NCBI GenBank assembly: GCA_964563435.1
Contig: CAZLXI010000024.1
Coordinates: 1 to 64,000, forward strand
Reading direction: 5' to 3'
Origin: Leadbetterella sp964563435
GTDB lineage: Bacteria; Bacteroidota; Bacteroidia; Cytophagales; Spirosomataceae
DNA length: 64,000 nt
The notes below the pieces were generated by a model. The model searched no databases and had not been told where the DNA came from. It saw nothing but the letters and a program-made list of their open reading frames with translations. The translations under genes were made by a program, and so were the position numbers. Below, in pieces: positions 1 through 9,589 of the stretch (positions within the stretch are counted from its first letter, which is position 1; each line of letters begins with the position of its first letter).

Positions 1-19
1 CTTTAAAATAAATTTCCGG

Positions 20-44
20 CCCGTAGCCCTATTTACGGGTTTTC
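20..44 (+). terminator. Weak hairpin upstream of the first gene
   Basis: A 6-bp stem (CCCGTA at 20-25 pairing with TACGGG at 34-39) is followed by a short T tract. It could end a rightward gene lying outside the window. The stem is short, so this is only tentative. Confidence 0.3.
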
Positions 45-129
45 AACAAATAAAACAACCGGTTTCCCTTCTAAAAAGCGTATTAATTTAGTAGGTTTGG
101 GTTTTCTTAACCTTAAGTAACACCTATTT

Positions 130-1119
130 ATGAAAATCAGAACATTCAGTATTCTTGCCCTGGCAACTGTTGGGACCCTCCTTTTAAGCGCTTGCGGCAA
201 AACCGAAAAGGCGGACGAAACGGAATCCGACTGGAACATTTCACTTGCCCAATGGTCGCTTCACAAGAGCTTTTTCGGCGATGCCCTCAACGGCAACTGG
301 CAGGAGTTTGGCCGGTTATTACGCGAAGCCCCGGATTCTTTGTTACAGGGGTCATTAAAACCTATTGATTTCCCTTCGATCGCCAAGGGTTATGGCATTA
401 ACATCATTGAACTGGTGAATACTTTTTACTTCGGAAAAGCGAATGACATGGCTTACTGGGAAGATTTTAAGAAACGCTGCGATGACGCCGGCGTAACGGT
501 GGGCCTGATCATGTGTGATGCCCTGGGGGACCTCGGTAACGCCGACTCCACAGCCCGCATACAGGCCGTGGAAAACCACTATCCGTGGGTAGATATTGCC
601 GCTTACCTGGGAGCAAAGACCATACGGGTAAATGCAGCCGGAAGAGGTAGTGCGGAAGAGGTAGCTGCCAATGCTGCAGACGGTCTTGCAAGGCTCGGAG
701 AATACGCCGCCACCAAAGGGATCAACGTAGTGGTGGAAAACCATGGCGGACACAGCTCTGACGGAAGCTGGTTAGCAGGCGTAATGAAAGCCGTAAACAA
801 AGAAAATGTGGGCACACTGCCTGACTTTGGGAACTTCTGTATCGAACGCGGACCTGACGGCTGTGTGAACGAATATGATCTGTATAAGGGAATTGAAGAG
901 CTGATGCCTTACGCAAAGGGAGTTTCTGCCAAAACGCATGACTTTGATGCAGATGGAAATGAGACCACTAAAGACTACGTAAGGATCATGAAGATCGTTA
1001 AAGACAGCGGATTCAAAGGAAATATCGGCATTGAGTACGAAGGCAATAATCTTTCGGAAGAGGAGGGCATCAAAGCCACCATAGCGCTTCTTGAAAAGGT
1101 AATCGCCGAGCTTAAATAA
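130..1119 (+). CDS. Exported sugar phosphate isomerase/epimerase-like lipoprotein
   Basis: A 329-aa protein with an N-terminal lipoprotein signal (LLLSAC, lipidated Cys22), so it should sit in the envelope rather than the cytosol. The rest resembles the xylose isomerase-like TIM barrel (AP endonuclease family 2 fold). Candidate metal ligands are E203 (VVVENHGG), D232 (LPDFGNF), H270 (KTHDF) and E302 (GIEYEG). This fold isomerises or epimerises keto-sugars and related polyols; the substrate here cannot be told. The ATG at 130 puts the signal peptide first. The gene stands alone and ends in a strong two-way terminator shared with the convergent gene. Export of this normally cytosolic fold is common in Bacteroidota, where it is often linked to sugar oxidation or oxo-glycoside breakdown; that link is inference here. 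Confidence 0.8.
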   Translation: MKIRTFSILALATVGTLLLSACGKTEKADETESDWNISLAQWSLHKSFFGDALNGNWQEFGRLLREAPDSLLQGSLKPIDFPSIAKGYGINIIELVNTFYFGKANDMAYWEDFKKRCDDAGVTVGLIMCDALGDLGNADSTARIQAVENHYPWVDIAAYLGAKTIRVNAAGRGSAEEVAANAADGLARLGEYAATKGINVVVENHGGHSSDGSWLAGVMKAVNKENVGTLPDFGNFCIERGPDGCVNEYDLYKGIEELMPYAKGVSAKTHDFDADGNETTKDYVRIMKIVKDSGFKGNIGIEYEGNNLSEEEGIKATIALLEKVIAELK

Positions 1120-1178
1120 TTTAGAAAGGGACTATCTGAAAGTACGCCGGAGGCCTTTTCAGATAGTCCCTTTCTAAA
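1120..1178. terminator. Bidirectional terminator, 22-bp perfect stem
   Basis: Arms at 1120-1141 and 1157-1178 are perfectly complementary with a 15-nt loop and A/T-rich outer ends. It separates two convergent genes, and the TAG stop of the leftward gene lies inside the stem. Confidence 0.85.
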
Positions 1179-2322
1179 CCTTCAATTGAATCCCCCGTCT
1201 AATCAACAACCCGGTCAGCTGAATGATGACCAGTGATACGCCCATAGACATCAGCAGCCCCACAGGTGATTCCAGCAGGATGTCAGGAAGCCGGATGCCG
1301 GTCAGTGAGCGCAGCGCATACCAGTAATAGGGAACCAGGTAGCAGGTGAGTGTGGCTATACCGGCCGGTTTCAGAAAACTACTCCACTTCTGCCAGCCCT
1401 TTATATCCATAATCCAAAAAAGTACTGCATATACCAGGTAGGCGATGCCCCCGCAGATACAGATCCAGGCCGGAGTGGCCAGAATTTTGGAGATCCCCCA
1501 ATAAGGCCGGAGAAGAAAGCCCAACCCGATAAGAGCGGCTCCTGTGATCATCAAAGCCGGAACATACCGTTTAAAGGTTTGATTCCGGTAAAAAACAGAG
1601 GCCAAAACCCCCAGCATGCACAGGAAGGGTAAGGCGCCGTTATTCACCAGCCATACGTGCTTCCTGACCGGGTCGAGCGCGGATAAATACCCCGAAAAGG
1701 TCAGGATACAGAACAGCAGGAAAAACAAGGCCACGCCCGTGAGCTTCCGCAGGTCATTACCCGCCCACAGACAGGCCAGCGCGGCCCAGAGATAGCTCCA
1801 CCCGATCAGGCCGAGAATACCCCACCAGTGAGGCTTCAGGGCGCCGATTCCTCCGGGAAAGCTGAATGCAAAATAAACAAGTCCGACGATACCCGCCAGT
1901 TTCAGCGGTATGACTGCTTTAAATCCCTTCGGATAATTGTTCCAGACCAGAAAAAAACAGGTCACCAGGTAGATCCCTACCCACGATTTGGCAAAGGGCA
2001 GAGACTCTTCCTTCAGGTATTCATAATTAACGAGGAAAAAACCCATCACCAGCAGGGCCAGGGTTCTTTCACCGATATGCTTCAGAACGGCAGTGGTATT
2101 GTCGCCCTGTTTTCTCCTGTTGGCGATGGCAAAAGGAAGTGACATGCCCACAATCACCAGGAAAACGGGGAAGATCACGTCGGAAAAGCCCATCCCGTCT
2201 TCATGCATCTCTGTATGCAACAGCCACTTCGGAACATTGCGTAGTGTCCAGAAGTCATTCACAAAGATCATCAGGCACATAGTGATGGCCCTAAATACAT
2301 CAATAGAAGCTATACGGTTCAT
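1174..2322 (-). CDS. DUF5009 / acyltransferase-like membrane protein (NagX type)
   Basis: A 382-aa polytopic membrane protein with about ten hydrophobic segments. The N-terminus (RIASIDVFRAITM) and the following HEDGMGFSDVIFP stretch with its acidic and His residues match the DUF5009/heparan-alpha-glucosaminide N-acetyltransferase-related family, whose eukaryotic member acetylates terminal glucosamine across the lysosomal membrane. Bacterial members are usually found with glycan-use genes, but none of those are adjacent here. The reading frame is open to 2418, but that extension lacks membrane character and runs into the upstream permease gene. The ATG at 2322 starts the conserved region and leaves a 28-bp gap, so it is preferred. 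The gene is probably co-transcribed with the AI-2E family permease. The exact substrate is unknown. Confidence 0.75.
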   Translation of the reverse strand: MNRIASIDVFRAITMCLMIFVNDFWTLRNVPKWLLHTEMHEDGMGFSDVIFPVFLVIVGMSLPFAIANRRKQGDNTTAVLKHIGERTLALLVMGFFLVNYEYLKEESLPFAKSWVGIYLVTCFFLVWNNYPKGFKAVIPLKLAGIVGLVYFAFSFPGGIGALKPHWWGILGLIGWSYLWAALACLWAGNDLRKLTGVALFFLLFCILTFSGYLSALDPVRKHVWLVNNGALPFLCMLGVLASVFYRNQTFKRYVPALMITGAALIGLGFLLRPYWGISKILATPAWICICGGIAYLVYAVLFWIMDIKGWQKWSSFLKPAGIATLTCYLVPYYWYALRSLTGIRLPDILLESPVGLLMSMGVSLVIIQLTGLLIRRGIQLKV

Positions 2323-2350
2323 AAGGCAATACAGTTTTATAGGGTATTGA

Positions 2351-3421
2351 TTACATTTCTTTATCTTCAGGCGGATCGTCCGAGCCCAGCAGCACGATCC
2401 TCCGGTTACCGTATTCATTCCGGTACACCCTGAACAGCACGCTTATGGAGGATAGGATCAGCGGGCCGAAGATCAGGCCCAGCATACCGAACAAATTCAG
2501 GCCGAACAGTACCCCGAAAACCGTGATCAGCGGATGGACATTCCCCAGGGTTTTCAGAATAGTAAACCGGAGCACATTATCGATCCCACCCACCAGGAAA
2601 AAGCAGTAAAGCGTAAGCCAGATGGCACTAACCAGTTCACCTGTAGCAAAAGAAACGATACAGATAGGGACGTAAACCGCCATGGTACCCAAAACCGGGA
2701 ACACCGTGGCCACCCCGGTGACCATGCCCCAAAGCACGGCATTTTGCACCCCGAAAACAGAATACCCGATCATGGCCACGATACCCTGGCAAATGCCGAG
2801 AATGGGTATCCCGATAGCATTAGTCCTGACCATCAGGTTGATCTCCGTCCAGAGCTCATTCCTGCTTTTATTGGAGAAGGGGAAAAAGCTTTCGATCGTC
2901 GTTTCCATCTGCTTACCGTGGACCAGCATAAAATAGAGGACAAAAAAAGTCACCAGCATATTGATCAGCACCTCCGCTACGGAGTTAAGCACTTTGGGCA
3001 GGTATTTGGTCAGGCTTTGCAGAAACTGCACCAGCGCTTCATCCGACAGATCGATGTACTCCAGAACGGGTTTATTGCTGATAAACTCTTTTACCTCGTT
3101 GAATTTACCAATGATCTCCTCTGTATTACCCAGAAAAGAAGAGATCCGGGGAATAAGGTAATCGATCAGGGCCCATACCGGCAGCACAATAAAAACAATG
3201 GAGAGGAAGATAAACAGCAGGCTTGTGAGAATACGGTTCCACTTCTTTTCCACGGTTAGTCTGAAGTACCGGTCGCGGAAAAGAATATACAGCGTGATCG
3301 CCCCCAGAAAGCCCGGAAGGTAATACGAAAGATACCTGAAAATAAACAAACAGACCACAACAATCACAGTAATCAGCATGATTTGATTAATAGCATGATT
3401 ACTGATCTGACGTTTTTGCAT
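2351..3421 (-). CDS. AI-2E family transporter (PerM-like permease)
   Basis: A 356-aa integral membrane protein of the AI-2E exporter/PerM/YdiK family. It has two N-terminal helices, a long polar segment (roughly residues 90-145), and a hydrophobic C-terminal half with the Gly-rich GMLGLIFGPLIL stretch typical of the family's last helices. Members have been proposed to export autoinducer-2 or to act as cation/proton antiporters; most are uncharacterised, so no substrate is assigned. The length is normal for the family. It is the first gene of a leftward pair with the DUF5009 protein. Confidence 0.85.
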   Translation of the reverse strand: MQKRQISNHAINQIMLITVIVVVCLFIFRYLSYYLPGFLGAITLYILFRDRYFRLTVEKKWNRILTSLLFIFLSIVFIVLPVWALIDYLIPRISSFLGNTEEIIGKFNEVKEFISNKPVLEYIDLSDEALVQFLQSLTKYLPKVLNSVAEVLINMLVTFFVLYFMLVHGKQMETTIESFFPFSNKSRNELWTEINLMVRTNAIGIPILGICQGIVAMIGYSVFGVQNAVLWGMVTGVATVFPVLGTMAVYVPICIVSFATGELVSAIWLTLYCFFLVGGIDNVLRFTILKTLGNVHPLITVFGVLFGLNLFGMLGLIFGPLILSSISVLFRVYRNEYGNRRIVLLGSDDPPEDKEM

Positions 3422-3583
3422 AGCTCTTTCGTTAAAGATGATGTAAATTAGGAATATCTGTTTTGTATTGAAAGCGGGAAGGCAGAAATTATTCCTGAGA
3501 GTGACAGATCATTTGCCTCCCTTTCTTATCCGTAAGGCATAAGAATTTCACATCTTTATTTAAAATCCCGATATTTGTCTTAT

Positions 3584-5002
3584 ATGACCCTAAACCCTTT
3601 CTGTCGAACTGTGCCCTTAGCAATAACGTACCTCTACGTTAACCTGCCTGTAGCGCTGTTTTATGTATTCTGGCTGAGGAGTCCCTGGGCCGTGGCTGCT
3701 TTTCTGATTTTTTCGGGATATTCGATTTATCAGATAGTATCTATCCGCTCGGATAAATATAACTTTCGGCTGACATGGTCTGAGCTCCTGAAGATTTCAG
3801 GCTTGTGCGTGATTCTGATAATAGTATCGGGCATATCAGGTGTAGGAGGCGCATCTTCTTTTGACACTTCTCATCATATCCAGAAGGTCTTCGACTTTTC
3901 ACATAGTGATCTTCCTGTATATTACAAAAATGCCTCTGCGTATGCCAGCTACTATTATGGCTTTTACATCGTTCCAGGCCTTTTACTTAATAGTATCGAC
4001 CATATTACAGCTGTCTTCTTTCTCTGGGAGTTTTGCGGGATGTTTATCGGTTTATCATGGCTTTACCTTGTATTAAACCGGAATTATCTCTATCTTATCC
4101 TCCTGTTTTTAGTATCAGGCCTATTGAGTTTCCTGGCCCCTCTTTTTCGGCTGGACAATTTCCTTTTCAGTCCATATTTCTATTTCCAGGATACCCGGTG
4201 GAACCTCCTGCCCATGTACCTGTCTCTTCGCTGGGTGCCCAACCAGTTTATCTATACGGCTATTCTTACAGGGGTAGTAATGTACTTAAAACCCCGGGAT
4301 CTGATCAAAGGATCTACTCTTTTAATATCCGGTTTATTCTGGGCTCCTTTTCCCGCTCTGATGATAGGTATCATTTACCTCGTGAGGGTTATACCTGCCT
4401 TGCTAAAAGAGAAGGCCTCCTCCCTCAGTACTTTTCTGCTGATCAATGCGTTCATGATCTCTTTTGTTTTCTTATATCTTACTGCAAACCAAACCAGCAG
4501 CTCCTGGGAATTCACCCTGACCGATTCTGCCCGGGTTCTGAATTATATCCTCCTGATATGTTTTGAGATCCTGGTCTTTTATGCGTTAACAGAACCGCGG
4601 TACCGGCAAAAAACCGAAATGAAGGTGGCTTTGGGAATTCTTATTCTTTTGCCTTTGATAAAGCTCGGAGTCGGTAACGACCTCTTCGCCAGGGCCAGTC
4701 TTCCGCTGCTGCTGATCTTATACATTTATTTTGTAAAATCGTTTTCGTACAAAACCGGGAAATGGGCCTACAGGATAGCGGTAATGATTCTGGTATCCCT
4801 GTTACCCCTGAAATACATAGGAGATAATATACGAAAATTTTCAATGGAGCCGTCTTATGTGCCATCGGCCAGGATTGATACCTATCATCTTATCAGGAAG
4901 GATTACCAGAGCCAAAAAGTAGCCGACCAGTACCTCATGAACAGCAATTCATTTTTCTATAATTTTTTGCTGGATAAGCAGCCTGAGGGGGTAGCCAGGT
5001 GA
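3584..5002 (+). CDS. Polytopic membrane protein of unknown function
   Basis: A 472-aa protein made almost entirely of hydrophobic segments, an estimated eleven to thirteen transmembrane helices. A polar loop after the third or fourth helix carries SSFDTSHHIQKVFDFSHSD and a Tyr-rich stretch (ASAYASYYYGFY). The layout (acidic/His-containing first large outer loop, many helices) is reminiscent of GT-C fold lipid-linked sugar transferases, but I see no decisive motif, so this is only a guess. An upstream TTG at 3575 could also start it; ATG 3584 is preferred. There is no operon partner. It is convergent with the DUF4403 gene, with 47 bp between. Confidence 0.6.
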   Translation: MTLNPFCRTVPLAITYLYVNLPVALFYVFWLRSPWAVAAFLIFSGYSIYQIVSIRSDKYNFRLTWSELLKISGLCVILIIVSGISGVGGASSFDTSHHIQKVFDFSHSDLPVYYKNASAYASYYYGFYIVPGLLLNSIDHITAVFFLWEFCGMFIGLSWLYLVLNRNYLYLILLFLVSGLLSFLAPLFRLDNFLFSPYFYFQDTRWNLLPMYLSLRWVPNQFIYTAILTGVVMYLKPRDLIKGSTLLISGLFWAPFPALMIGIIYLVRVIPALLKEKASSLSTFLLINAFMISFVFLYLTANQTSSSWEFTLTDSARVLNYILLICFEILVFYALTEPRYRQKTEMKVALGILILLPLIKLGVGNDLFARASLPLLLILYIYFVKSFSYKTGKWAYRIAVMILVSLLPLKYIGDNIRKFSMEPSYVPSARIDTYHLIRKDYQSQKVADQYLMNSNSFFYNFLLDKQPEGVAR

Positions 5003-5049
5003 TTAGACGAGTTTGATTTGTTCAAAGCTTAATGAAACAAAGGGGCATA

Positions 5050-6459
5050 TCACCCCATCCCTTTAATCCTCACTTTCTTTTTTACCGGCAGCTTCTTCAG
5101 TGTAATCTCAAAACGGGGTTTGCAGGACAGCCAGATCAAAACCTCTGATTCACCTATAGTGTGGCGGATGTCTTTTACCTCAATTTCGGAAAAAAGCAAC
5201 TGAAACTTATCGGAATGATTTCCCTCGTTAATGGTGCCGTTCAGGTATCCCGGAAGATCATCCATATACCGGCCGATATCCAGAATCACCTTCTTTTCAA
5301 TGTATTTCAGGAAGCCGTCGCGAAATGTTTTGTCGAGGGCATTCAGTATTTTATGATCGGTATCCAGGTCATAGTCCGGGTTTCTGATAACCAGGGTCTG
5401 CGTTCGCGCATCGTATTGAGGCGTACCTATCACCGTCAGGGCAGCCTGGGCACTACCTGCTGTCTGCAGGTCTAAAGCCACCTTTTCACCAAACCCTCTC
5501 AGGCTGATATCACTGATCTCCGGAAATGCCGGTCTGCGATTATAGGAATAACCCTTACCTACCCGTTGCAACCCATCGTTTATCATCTCCATTGGCACTG
5601 TAACCATGATTTCCAATGCGTTGGAGTCTTCCTGCATTTGTTTTAAAGGCCTGAAATCAGGTAAAGGCATGTATGGGTGATATAGGGTGGTATCGCGGTG
5701 AACACGGGCCCGCACATCAGCTGCCAGGTTAAACACCAGGCCGCTCCGTTCCACCTTTATATCCCCCCAAAGGCTGTCGGGTTCTATCCTGAACCAAAGT
5801 GTATCGGTGCCCAAAGCAAAAACCGGCAGCGGTTTCTGAAGATTTCTCCAGGTTCTGTCGAGCCCTTTTTTTAAATTCACTTTTTCTCGAAGGGCGTCAT
5901 CCAGTGTGCGGGTAAGATCCTTGAGTTCATTACGTAATAAATAATCGGCAATAAACTTCACCCCTATTTTTATTCCCCCCGCTTCCAGGCGGGGGCGTTC
6001 TGTCCATTCGTGCCCCTTTAAAACCGTGCGTGTGGAAATTTCCCAGTTGCGATTAACATCCGGTACCACATTCAAATAGAGATTCAGCGCCCCGGTAAAC
6101 TTCCGGTATATCCTCTTTCCTGATCGCCCCGGCCTGTCTTCCGTAACTTCGATCTCCAAAGGGAAAACCACGTCCACCGAATCTCCCGCCATGGAAAGTT
6201 CAATTCTACCCGGCCTGGTCACCACCAGCAACACGCTATCATTTCTATAGGGAATCAAGGCATGTGCAATCTCACGATCAAATTTCCGGTTCAGCCAGTC
6301 TTCCAGTTCCTCTGCCGGATAGAATACCGGGAACCACAGGCGCTGCAGCCGGGCTTCCATAACGGTAGTTCCGGTGCCGGTCACCTGATGACTTTCCCCT
6401 TTAGGATTACAGCCCCAGAAGGCTACCGAGATCACAATAATTGCAAAAACAGGTCTCAT
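5050..6459 (-). CDS. DUF4403 family lipoprotein
   Basis: A 469-aa protein with a signal peptide ending in a lipobox (FWGC, Cys17). The body is rich in beta-strands and contains the FPLEIEV, PLPDFRPLKQM and DNDI-like patterns of DUF4403 proteins. That family is predicted to adopt a lipid-binding tubular (TULIP/BPI-like) fold and has no proven function. The open frame extends to 6645, but the extra 62 residues look non-coding and would put charged residues ahead of the signal peptide. ATG 6459 is therefore the start. The 160-bp gap to the upstream isocitrate dehydrogenase suggests separate or loosely coupled transcription. Confidence 0.75.
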   Translation of the reverse strand: MRPVFAIIVISVAFWGCNPKGESHQVTGTGTTVMEARLQRLWFPVFYPAEELEDWLNRKFDREIAHALIPYRNDSVLLVVTRPGRIELSMAGDSVDVVFPLEIEVTEDRPGRSGKRIYRKFTGALNLYLNVVPDVNRNWEISTRTVLKGHEWTERPRLEAGGIKIGVKFIADYLLRNELKDLTRTLDDALREKVNLKKGLDRTWRNLQKPLPVFALGTDTLWFRIEPDSLWGDIKVERSGLVFNLAADVRARVHRDTTLYHPYMPLPDFRPLKQMQEDSNALEIMVTVPMEMINDGLQRVGKGYSYNRRPAFPEISDISLRGFGEKVALDLQTAGSAQAALTVIGTPQYDARTQTLVIRNPDYDLDTDHKILNALDKTFRDGFLKYIEKKVILDIGRYMDDLPGYLNGTINEGNHSDKFQLLFSEIEVKDIRHTIGESEVLIWLSCKPRFEITLKKLPVKKKVRIKGMG

Positions 6460-6619
6460 TCTTAAAACACGGGTATTCGTTTCCACATCCGCATCACCTG
6501 AAAGGGCGGCTTTTTTTACCCGGTTTCCCGGGTAAAAAAAGGATACTCCGGCTGCCTCCGGGACAAATCGGGGAGACATCCCTTTTTTCCGGCAGGCTAC
6601 ACGCAGACGCCGGCAGGTC

Positions 6620-8839
6620 TTAACCCAGTTTGGCCAGAATGCCATTCAGCGTGGTGCTCGGACGCAGGGCGGCCGACGCTTTGGCGAAGTCAGGCTTGTA
6701 GTATCCGCCGATGTCCTGCGGCTTGCCCTGGGCAGCGATCAGTTCATCACTGATTTTTGCTTCCTGAGCGGTCAGCTCGTCGGCTATCGGAGTTAATAGG
6801 GCTTTCAGCTCCGCATCTTTATCCTGAGCTGCAAGTGCCTGAGCCCAGTATAGCGCCAGGTAAAAGTGGCTGCCGCGGTTATCGATCTGTCCCACCTTAC
6901 GGGCAGGTGATTTATCGTTCTCAAGGAATTTGCCGGTAGCTTCGTCCAGCGTATCGGCCAGTACCTGCGCTTTGGCATTATTATTTACCTGTGCGTAGTG
7001 TTCCAAAGAAACCGCCAGCGCCAGGAATTCACCTAATGAATCCCACCTCAGATAACCTTCTTCCTCAAACTGCTGAACATGCTTGGGAGCCGAACCGCCC
7101 GCACCGGTTTCAAAAAGTCCGCCACCGTTCATCAAAGGAACGACAGACAACATCTTGGCCGAAGTGCCCACCTCCAGGATAGGGAAAAGGTCGGTATTGT
7201 AATCTCTCAACACATTGCCGGTAACAGAGATGGTATCCAGTCCTTTCACAATCCGCTCCAGGGAATACTGCGTGGCGTCGGCCGGGCTCATGATGTGAAT
7301 CTCCAGCCCGGTGGTATCATGATCTTTCAGGTATTTCTCTACTTTGGCGATCAGGTTGGCATCATGCGCACGGTTTTTATCCAGCCAGAAAACGGCAGGA
7401 GTGCCGGTAGCTTTGGCCCGGTTCACCGCCAGCTTTACCCAATCCTGCACAGGAGCATCTTTGGTCTGGCACATCCTGAAAATATCTCCGGCTTCTACCG
7501 GCTGCTCCATCAGCACGTTGCCTTCATCGTCGGTCACCTGCACTTTTCCGGCAGCGGTCAACTGGAAGGTCTTATCGTGCGAACCATACTCTTCGGCGGC
7601 CTGAGCCATCAGACCCACGTTAGAAACCGACCCCATGGTTACAGGGTCCAGGGCACCGTTTTTCTTACAGAAATCGATCACCGTCTGGTACACGCCGGAA
7701 TACGAGCGGTCAGGGATCACAAACTTGGTATCCTTCGGTTTACCGTCAGGCCCCCACATCTGTCCGGAAGTACGGATAGCCGCAGGCATGGAGGCGTCAA
7801 TGATCACGTCACTTGGCACATGCAGGTTAGTGATGCCTTTGTCGGAGTTCACCATGGCCAGCGGCGGGTTATTTGCATATACGGCCTGAATATCGGCCTC
7901 AATAGCCGCTTTCTGCTCCGCAGGAAGCCCCTGGATCTTCTTTTCCAGGTCGCCCAGGCCGTTATTGGGATTAATATTCAATTCATCGAAAAGATCGGCG
8001 TATTTATCGTACACTTCTTTAAAGTATTCGTAAACCACCCCGCCGAAAAGAACGGGGTCGGAAACCTTCATCATCGTAGCCTTCAGGTGCACCGAAAACA
8101 GCACATCTTCTGCTTTGGCATCTTTGATCTCCTGAGCATAGAAGCTTTTCAGCCCGGACAGGCTCATCACCGAGGTATCGATGGTCTCCCCTTCCAGGAG
8201 AGGGCTGCCTTCTTTGAGTACTTTAGACGAGCCGTCGTTTCCTTTAAACGTTATCTTGAAATGTGTGGGTTTACTGATCACCACCGATTTCTCACTTCCG
8301 TAAAAATCGCCCTCCACCATGGAAGACACATGCGATTTCGACGAGGCCGACCACGCGCCCATGGAATGCGGATGCTTCCGGGCATATTCCTTAACAGCCT
8401 TGGGCGCTCTCCTGTCGGAATTGCCTTCTCTCAGAACGGGATTTACTGCCGATCCCTTGATCTTATCGTATTTCGCCTTAATGTAGGTTTCGTTGGCATC
8501 CCGGGGTTCTTCGGGGTAGTCCGGAATGGCATATCCTTTTGCCTGCAGCTCTTTAACAGCTGCTACCAGCTGTGGAACAGAAGCTGAAATATTCGGAAGC
8601 TTGATGATGTTTGCTTCGGGCTCTACGGCCAGTTTTCCTAAGTAGGCCAGGTCATCCGATATTTTCTGGCCTCCGGTCAAAAACTCGGCAAAATTAGCCA
8701 GGATACGTCCTGCAAGCGAAATATCACGGGTTTCTATGGTTATACCTGCCGGTTTGGTAAATGCTTCTACTATGGGTAAAAAAGAGTACGTGGCCAAAGC
8801 GGGGGCTTCGTCAGTAATGGTATAAATGATCTTTGACAT
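6620..8839 (-). CDS. icd: Monomeric NADP-dependent isocitrate dehydrogenase
   Basis: A 739-aa protein, the usual size of the monomeric IDH family, which is unrelated in size to the roughly 420-aa dimeric Icd. It converts isocitrate to 2-oxoglutarate and CO2 with NADP in the cytosolic TCA cycle. Recognisable family stretches include SKIIYTITDEAPALATYSFLP at the N-terminus, GSNLRRAP-like EGNSDRRAPKAVK, the KPHPHSMG-like KHPHSMGAWS, NPNNGLGDL, and near the C-terminus the GSAPKHVQQF and DNRGSHFYLALYWAQ segments. Start ATG 8839 is clean. A TAnnTTTG box lies 31-38 bp upstream on the minus strand. It appears monocistronic. Confidence 0.95.
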   Translation of the reverse strand: MSKIIYTITDEAPALATYSFLPIVEAFTKPAGITIETRDISLAGRILANFAEFLTGGQKISDDLAYLGKLAVEPEANIIKLPNISASVPQLVAAVKELQAKGYAIPDYPEEPRDANETYIKAKYDKIKGSAVNPVLREGNSDRRAPKAVKEYARKHPHSMGAWSASSKSHVSSMVEGDFYGSEKSVVISKPTHFKITFKGNDGSSKVLKEGSPLLEGETIDTSVMSLSGLKSFYAQEIKDAKAEDVLFSVHLKATMMKVSDPVLFGGVVYEYFKEVYDKYADLFDELNINPNNGLGDLEKKIQGLPAEQKAAIEADIQAVYANNPPLAMVNSDKGITNLHVPSDVIIDASMPAAIRTSGQMWGPDGKPKDTKFVIPDRSYSGVYQTVIDFCKKNGALDPVTMGSVSNVGLMAQAAEEYGSHDKTFQLTAAGKVQVTDDEGNVLMEQPVEAGDIFRMCQTKDAPVQDWVKLAVNRAKATGTPAVFWLDKNRAHDANLIAKVEKYLKDHDTTGLEIHIMSPADATQYSLERIVKGLDTISVTGNVLRDYNTDLFPILEVGTSAKMLSVVPLMNGGGLFETGAGGSAPKHVQQFEEEGYLRWDSLGEFLALAVSLEHYAQVNNNAKAQVLADTLDEATGKFLENDKSPARKVGQIDNRGSHFYLALYWAQALAAQDKDAELKALLTPIADELTAQEAKISDELIAAQGKPQDIGGYYKPDFAKASAALRPSTTLNGILAKLG

Positions 8840-8869
8840 TATAATAAATTAATTTGAATCCAATGTGCA

Positions 8870-8877
8870 CAAAGTTA
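8870..8877 (-). promoter_or_regulatory. Promoter -7 box for isocitrate dehydrogenase
   Basis: On the minus strand this reads TAACTTTG, matching the Bacteroidota -7 consensus TAnnTTTG. It lies 31 bp before the icd start. I see no convincing -33 TTG at 19-20 bp spacing, so confidence is limited. Confidence 0.45.
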
Positions 8878-8982
8878 AACATTCTGGGCGAAAAGCGTGT
8901 AAGAGAGCGCTCCAAATAAAGGTCTCTTAACCTAAATTTGATAAAAAAAACCAAATTTCTTATCCGCCTCAGGATTTCGTCT

Positions 8983-8990
8983 TAATTTTG
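8983..8990 (+). promoter_or_regulatory. Promoter -7 box for the DUF1684-murB run
   Basis: TAATTTTG fits TAnnTTTG and ends 17 bp before the ATG at 9008, a position allowing a short leader. No clear -33 element is visible. Confidence 0.45.
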
Positions 8991-9007
8991 AGAAACGATA
9001 CGAACTC

Positions 9008-9589
9008 ATGCTTTTACGACCCGTTTTCACTTTATTGCTGGGGTGCATGTGCCTCCACGGGCTGTGCCAGAATGATCTTCTGAAATTCCGGGAGGAATAC
9101 AAGGCCAAAACGCTTGAACAATTCCCCAACAGTGAGCAGGCTTTCTTTGAACCGGACGAAAATTTCAATATTCAGGCCTCTTACCGTCTGCTTAAAAAGG
9201 GGAAAGTGATCTCCGTACCTACTTCTGCCGATAAGATCAAAGACTATCGTGAATATGCCGAAGTAAAATTCAGGGTAAACGGCAAAAAATATAAGCTAAT
9301 GGTCTACCAGCAGGTTCCTGTATTGCCGCTTTATAAGAATTACCTCTTTCTGCCGATTAAAGACCAGACCGCCCCGGCAGAGACCTATGGCGGCGGACGC
9401 TACATGGATCTGAACACAGCCGACTTCCGGAACGGTGACGTGAAGATAGACTTTAACCGTCTTTACAACCCTTATTGTGCCTTCTCTGACGGCTGGAACT
9501 GCCCGATCCCGCCCAAAGGAAATCATTTGAACCTACGTATAGAAGCGGGCGAAAAGCTACCGCTCAAAACCGAATATGATCCTCATTGA
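9008..9589 (+). CDS. DUF1684 domain-containing exported protein
   Basis: A 193-aa protein with an N-terminal signal peptide (cleavage near LHGLCQ). The rest matches DUF1684: an early FREEYKAKTLEQFP helix, a beta-rich middle, and the signature YGGGRYMD, DFNRLYNPYCAFSDGWNCPIPPKGN near the end, with conserved Asn, Tyr and two Cys residues. The biochemical function is unknown. Its stop overlaps the start of murB by 14 bp, so the two are likely translated from one message. The downstream membrane protein may be in the same run. Confidence 0.85.
   Translation: MLLRPVFTLLLGCMCLHGLCQNDLLKFREEYKAKTLEQFPNSEQAFFEPDENFNIQASYRLLKKGKVISVPTSADKIKDYREYAEVKFRVNGKKYKLMVYQQVPVLPLYKNYLFLPIKDQTAPAETYGGGRYMDLNTADFRNGDVKIDFNRLYNPYCAFSDGWNCPIPPKGNHLNLRIEAGEKLPLKTEYDPH

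Noticed and set aside
2534..3259. 241-codon plus-strand frame over the AI-2E permease
   Set aside because: Composition is that of an antisense frame; the membrane protein on the other strand is clear.
5041..5056. GGGG/CCCC mini-stem between the convergent membrane and DUF4403 genes
   Set aside because: Four-base stem without a T tract; not a believable terminator.
7079..8587. 502-codon plus-strand frame over isocitrate dehydrogenase
   Set aside because: It is the antisense shadow of a strongly conserved gene and shows no family pattern.
8900..8929. Inverted TAAGAGA/TCTCTTA pair between icd and the DUF1684 gene
   Set aside because: Seven bases only with a long loop; too weak to call an operator or terminator.
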